Shown: positions 61,350-64,000 of the stretch, piece by piece | How positions within the stretch are numbered: position 1 is the stretch's first letter | Layout: the number at the start of each line of letters is the position of its first letter | Assembly: GCA_950022295.1 (NCBI GenBank) | Contig: OX465600.1 | Coordinates: 227,933,782-227,997,781, forward strand | Direction: 5' to 3' | Source: Bromus sterilis | Taxonomy: Eukaryota; Streptophyta; Magnoliopsida; Poales; Poaceae | Length of the DNA: 64,000 bases | Notes under the pieces: generated by a model | Told to the model about the DNA's origin: nothing | The model's input: only the letters and a program-made list of their open reading frames with translations | Database searches by the model: none | Position numbers and translations under genes: made by a program

Positions 61350-63282
61350 CTCTGGTTACCTTGGCGAGAAGTAGTCGGTGGCGATCCCAGATGCGTAGGA
61401 TCCCATGCTCGATCAGCACGCGCGAGCCGTTCTCATCTAGCTGTCCCAGGCTAATGATGGAGTTCCTCAGCGCGGGGATGTAGTAGACGCCAGTGAGCAG
61501 CCGATGCTCTCCGGTCTTGGCGACGAAGATGACGGAGCCGACACCCTTGATCTCCACGGCGGAGGCATCCCCGAACTTGACGGAGCCTCGCACGGTGGAG
61601 TCAAGCTCGGCGAAGAACTCCCGTCGACCGGTCATGTGATGGGTGGCGCCGGTGTCGAGGCACCACCCGCTGGTCTTGTCCTTGCCGGAGCCATCGCCAA
61701 GAATGGCATGAGCTTTTGGCTCGTCGAGGTGGAGGAGAGCCGCTGCGGCCGGGGCCGCTGGAGCTAGCTCAATGCTCGCATGTGCCATGAACAGAGCCGG
61801 CTCCTCCTCCTCCGCCTGTGCGACATGGGCCTGACCGTGGCGTGGCTGCCGACAGTCCTTGGCCCAATGGCCAGTCCGGCCACACTTGTGGCAGATATCT
61901 TCTGGCGCCGGCTGGAATCTGCCGGCGGCGCCTCCCCGGGTGCCTTCGCGGGGATCACCTCCGGCACGTCCTCGCGCACCGGCCTGAGGGTCGTTGCGCG
62001 CCCTGCGTGGCTTGCCGCGCTTGCGGCCGCCTCTCATGGAAGAGGGCTCCCCCCTCCTCCTATCACCATGGCGGGAATCCCACTGCTCCCGAGTGAGGAG
62101 GAGCTTTCCGCCAGTGGTGATGGGCTCCGATAGGGGTTGTGGCTCGTCGGTGTCGATGACCTTGAGGCGACCCATCGCCTCCTCGATCGTCATCGTGGAG
62201 AGGTCTAGCAGCGACTCGATCGAGCGAGCCATCTGCTTGTACTTCTCGGGGACGCAGCGAAGGAGCTTTTCGACAGCTCTCTCCTCGTCGTAGGTGTCAT
62301 CGCCGAACTGCACCATCTTCTGCAGGAGAGTATTGAGACGGAGAGCAAAGTCATCAACGTCCTCACCTGGCTTGAAGGCCAGGTTCTCCCACTCCTTGCG
62401 AAGGGCCTGCAGAGTGGACTTGCGGGCGCGGTCGCTGCCTATGCGGGCTGCAGCGACGGCGTCCCAAACCTCCTTGGCAGTCCGCTTGTTGGAAAGCGAG
62501 AACTGCATCTCGGGCAGGACTGCGGCGATGAGGGCGTCCAGCGCCCGTCGATCCTCATGGTAGTGGACGTTGCCATGCTGGACCGCCTCCCACATGTGCT
62601 GCACCTGGAGCCTGATCCTCATGACCGCGGCCCACACGACATAGTTGGTTTTGGTGAGGGTAGGCCACCCAGCACCGGGACCAACTTCCCTGACCACAGT
62701 CCGGACCCCGTAGAGGCCGCGGTCTTGGTCGTCCCAGCCGCCGCCGCCGCGATGCACACCTCCTCCGGGAGGGCCTCCACCGTGCGCGCCTCCGTGCTCA
62801 GCTGCCCACTGCGCCGTCCGCTCTTGTGTTGCACCATCGCACTCCGCGTTGGCGCAGTCTTCAGCAGCGACGGAGCTGTTGGTGCTGTCACGTAGCACCT
62901 TGACCTCCGCCGCAGCCTCACGTGCGGCGTCCGCTGCCGCTGCTGCTTCTGCCTTCGCTCTGGCCGCTGCCAGCTCCGCCGCTGCCAGCCTTGACGCCCT
63001 TGCTGCCGCCGCAGCGTTTGCTGCAGCCGCTCGCTCACGCTCCTCTGCCGCGGCGAGCTCGGCCTCCTGCCGACGCCGCGTACTCGAGGTAGCCGTGTGC
63101 TGAGAGTGGCCTGCAGACATGGCTCGCTGCTGGGGGGCTGCTGCACGAGGGGCGGGTGGCTGTAGAGGAGCTGCTGCTCGGCCGCGTGGAGGGAGAAAGG
63201 TGACCAGGGGCAGCCGGTGCCGCTGCTGCTCTCTTGGCAGCTGGCGCTGCTGCTGCTTTGGGCTGGGGCTGCTCCTTCCCAA
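61261..63282 (-). pseudogene. Third Copia: Gag and protease
   Basis: The open frame starts at 63282, but the Met at 63120 (MSAGHSQHTAT) is an equally good start because the first 54 residues are Gln/Pro/Ala-rich and unlike Gag. An Ala/Glu/Arg-rich helix follows (about residues 70-130), then the Copia Gag domain (LTKTNYVVWAAVMRI to about 62110), an Arg/Gly-rich basic stretch, a normal CCHC zinc knuckle (CHKCGRTGHWAKDC) and the protease site WCLDTGATHHMTG. The frame runs out at TGA 61261-61263, after the frameshift near 61310. Confidence 0.87.
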
Positions 63283-63326
63283 GGGAAATGGGTGAGCAGG
63301 AGATGCTCACGCTGCAGGATAACGAG

Positions 63327-63339
63327 GCTCTGATACCAC
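63327..63339 (-). other. Primer-binding site of third Copia
   Basis: The minus strand reads TGGTATCAGAGCC, one or two bases inside the LTR: the usual Copia initiator-Met tRNA site. Confidence 0.9.
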
Positions 63340-63340
63340 T

Positions 63341-63666
63341 TGTTAGTCTCTTGAACCTTACTCTCATGCTAGCTAGAGGATGACACTGGAGTTGGGGCAA
63401 TTTTCTGGTTATTTCTCACACAATGCCCTGCCAACCTGAGGGGTTGGGGATACATATTTATAGGAGGCTGCTAGCCAGCCAAGCATATGCTAGATGCTAG
63501 TCTAAGATGCTAGTCTAAAATTCTATCCTAACAGCCACAAGGACCATGTGCTGCAGCCAAAGATGCTAACTGCCTAAAAGCTGTGCTGCAGCCCCACAAA
63601 GATGCTAACTGCCTAAAAGTTGTGCTGCAGCCCCACAAAGACTGGAGTACAAGGACTTATCCATCA
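63341..63666 (-). repeat. 5' LTR of third Copia (326 bp, two 39-bp repeats)
   Basis: Plus strand from tgttagtctcttgaacc to cttatccatca. It is 78 bp shorter than its partner, exactly two 39-bp units. A 'tacatatttatagg' word near 63452-63465 (CCTATAAATATG on the minus strand) is the probable TATA box. Confidence 0.92.
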
Positions 63667-64000
63667 TGCACATGCAGCCGTACGTAAGTGAAAAGATATC
63701 TCCATATATCTTTTGCAAAATTTATCTGTAGTGCAAAGTTAACAAAGGAATATGAAAGAACTGACAGAAAAAATATTGGTGTGTGGGATAAAAAGTTGAC
63801 CTCGATTCAAAATTAGTTAGCATGAATAAAATATTTGAGTTCTTAGCATGTGTCAGTTCATTATCTGTTACTCAATACATGCAAACGATATCACATTTTA
63901 TTGTCCATGCATTGCAATAGCCATCAATTCCTGTTCGCGACATCAACAATTTTGAAAGAAAATCTGTTGGCTGCAGTACAAATAGTGAAGCCCGCCGCCG
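63667..64000. other. Right flank, nothing recognised
   Basis: AT-rich sequence without a supported exon, repeat end or ORF. Confidence 0.4.

Larger units (their letters stand above)
58004..63666 (-). mobile_element. Third Copia retrotransposon, short LTRs, degenerate
   Basis: Two LTRs (TGATGGATAAG..GACTAACA on the minus strand) flank a gag-pol region in the usual Copia order: Gag, protease, integrase, RT, RNase H. A primer site TGGTATCAGAGCC lies two bases inside the right LTR, and a polypurine tract (TTAGGGGGAGAA, 58408-58419) precedes the left LTR. The coding part carries two frameshifts, two stops and a small deletion. The 5-base flanks (cgggt left, tgcac right) do not match, so the ends may come from different elements or from later deletion. 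The short LTRs and Ala-rich long Gag differ strongly from the nested Copia, so it is another lineage. Confidence 0.9.

Noticed and set aside
62557..62895. Plus-strand ORF of 112 codons opposite the third Copia gag
   Set aside because: Shadow of a GC-rich Gag frame with no independent support.

Overview
This window is plant nuclear DNA from a large, repeat-rich grass genome. A Triticeae species (wheat, Aegilops, barley group) is the best guess. The signs are nested LTR retrotransposons, PIF/Harbinger transposons with TTA target sites, Stowaway-type MITEs with TA target sites, and an intron-rich host gene with a GC-rich first exon. Nothing prokaryotic, viral or organellar is recognisable. No tRNA, rRNA or CRISPR array was seen.

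Layout. 1-2670: unclassified repeat ending in GGTGTTACA. 2671-4690: leader, primer-binding site and LTR of a truncated minus-strand Copia element. 4691-6408: remnant of a minus-strand Gypsy-type element whose LTR carries about 12 copies of a dyad repeat. 6412-8463: PIF/Harbinger transposon with a broken transposase. 8990-12490: the only host gene I judge intact, nine coding exons, all introns phase 0, a 190-residue acidic coiled-coil protein. 13751-16317: second PIF/Harbinger element, more decayed, containing a Stowaway MITE. 16321-16663: probable Tourist MITE. 17634-26587: unclassified repeat with a roughly 2-kb unit present three times. 26615-52364: a large Tat-type Gypsy retrotransposon on the minus strand, with perfect target duplication CTTCC, split by a younger minus-strand Copia element (39590-50611, target duplication GTCCG). 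52370-58003: gene fragments on the minus strand (ankyrin-repeat exons, a two-exon small ORF, exons of an AIF/FSP1-like FAD oxidoreductase). 58004-63666: a third, degenerate minus-strand Copia element with short LTRs. 63667-64000: nothing recognised.

The order of events can be read from the sequence. The Gypsy LTRs differ at about 41 of about 1000 aligned positions by eye count. The LTRs of the Copia nested inside it differ at 9 of 1714. After the Copia inserted, a 2561-bp block covering its leader, gag, protease and part of integrase was tandemly duplicated; the two copies differ at only 4 positions that I could find. All transposon coding regions carry inactivating changes (stops, frameshifts, lost catalytic or metal-binding residues), so no element here looks autonomous. 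I did not find a new biological system. The most unusual items are the duplicated Copia block, the ladder of 18-codon exons in the host gene, the antisense multi-exon gene in the Gypsy element with its three tandem hairpins, and the dyad array in the Gypsy-type LTR.
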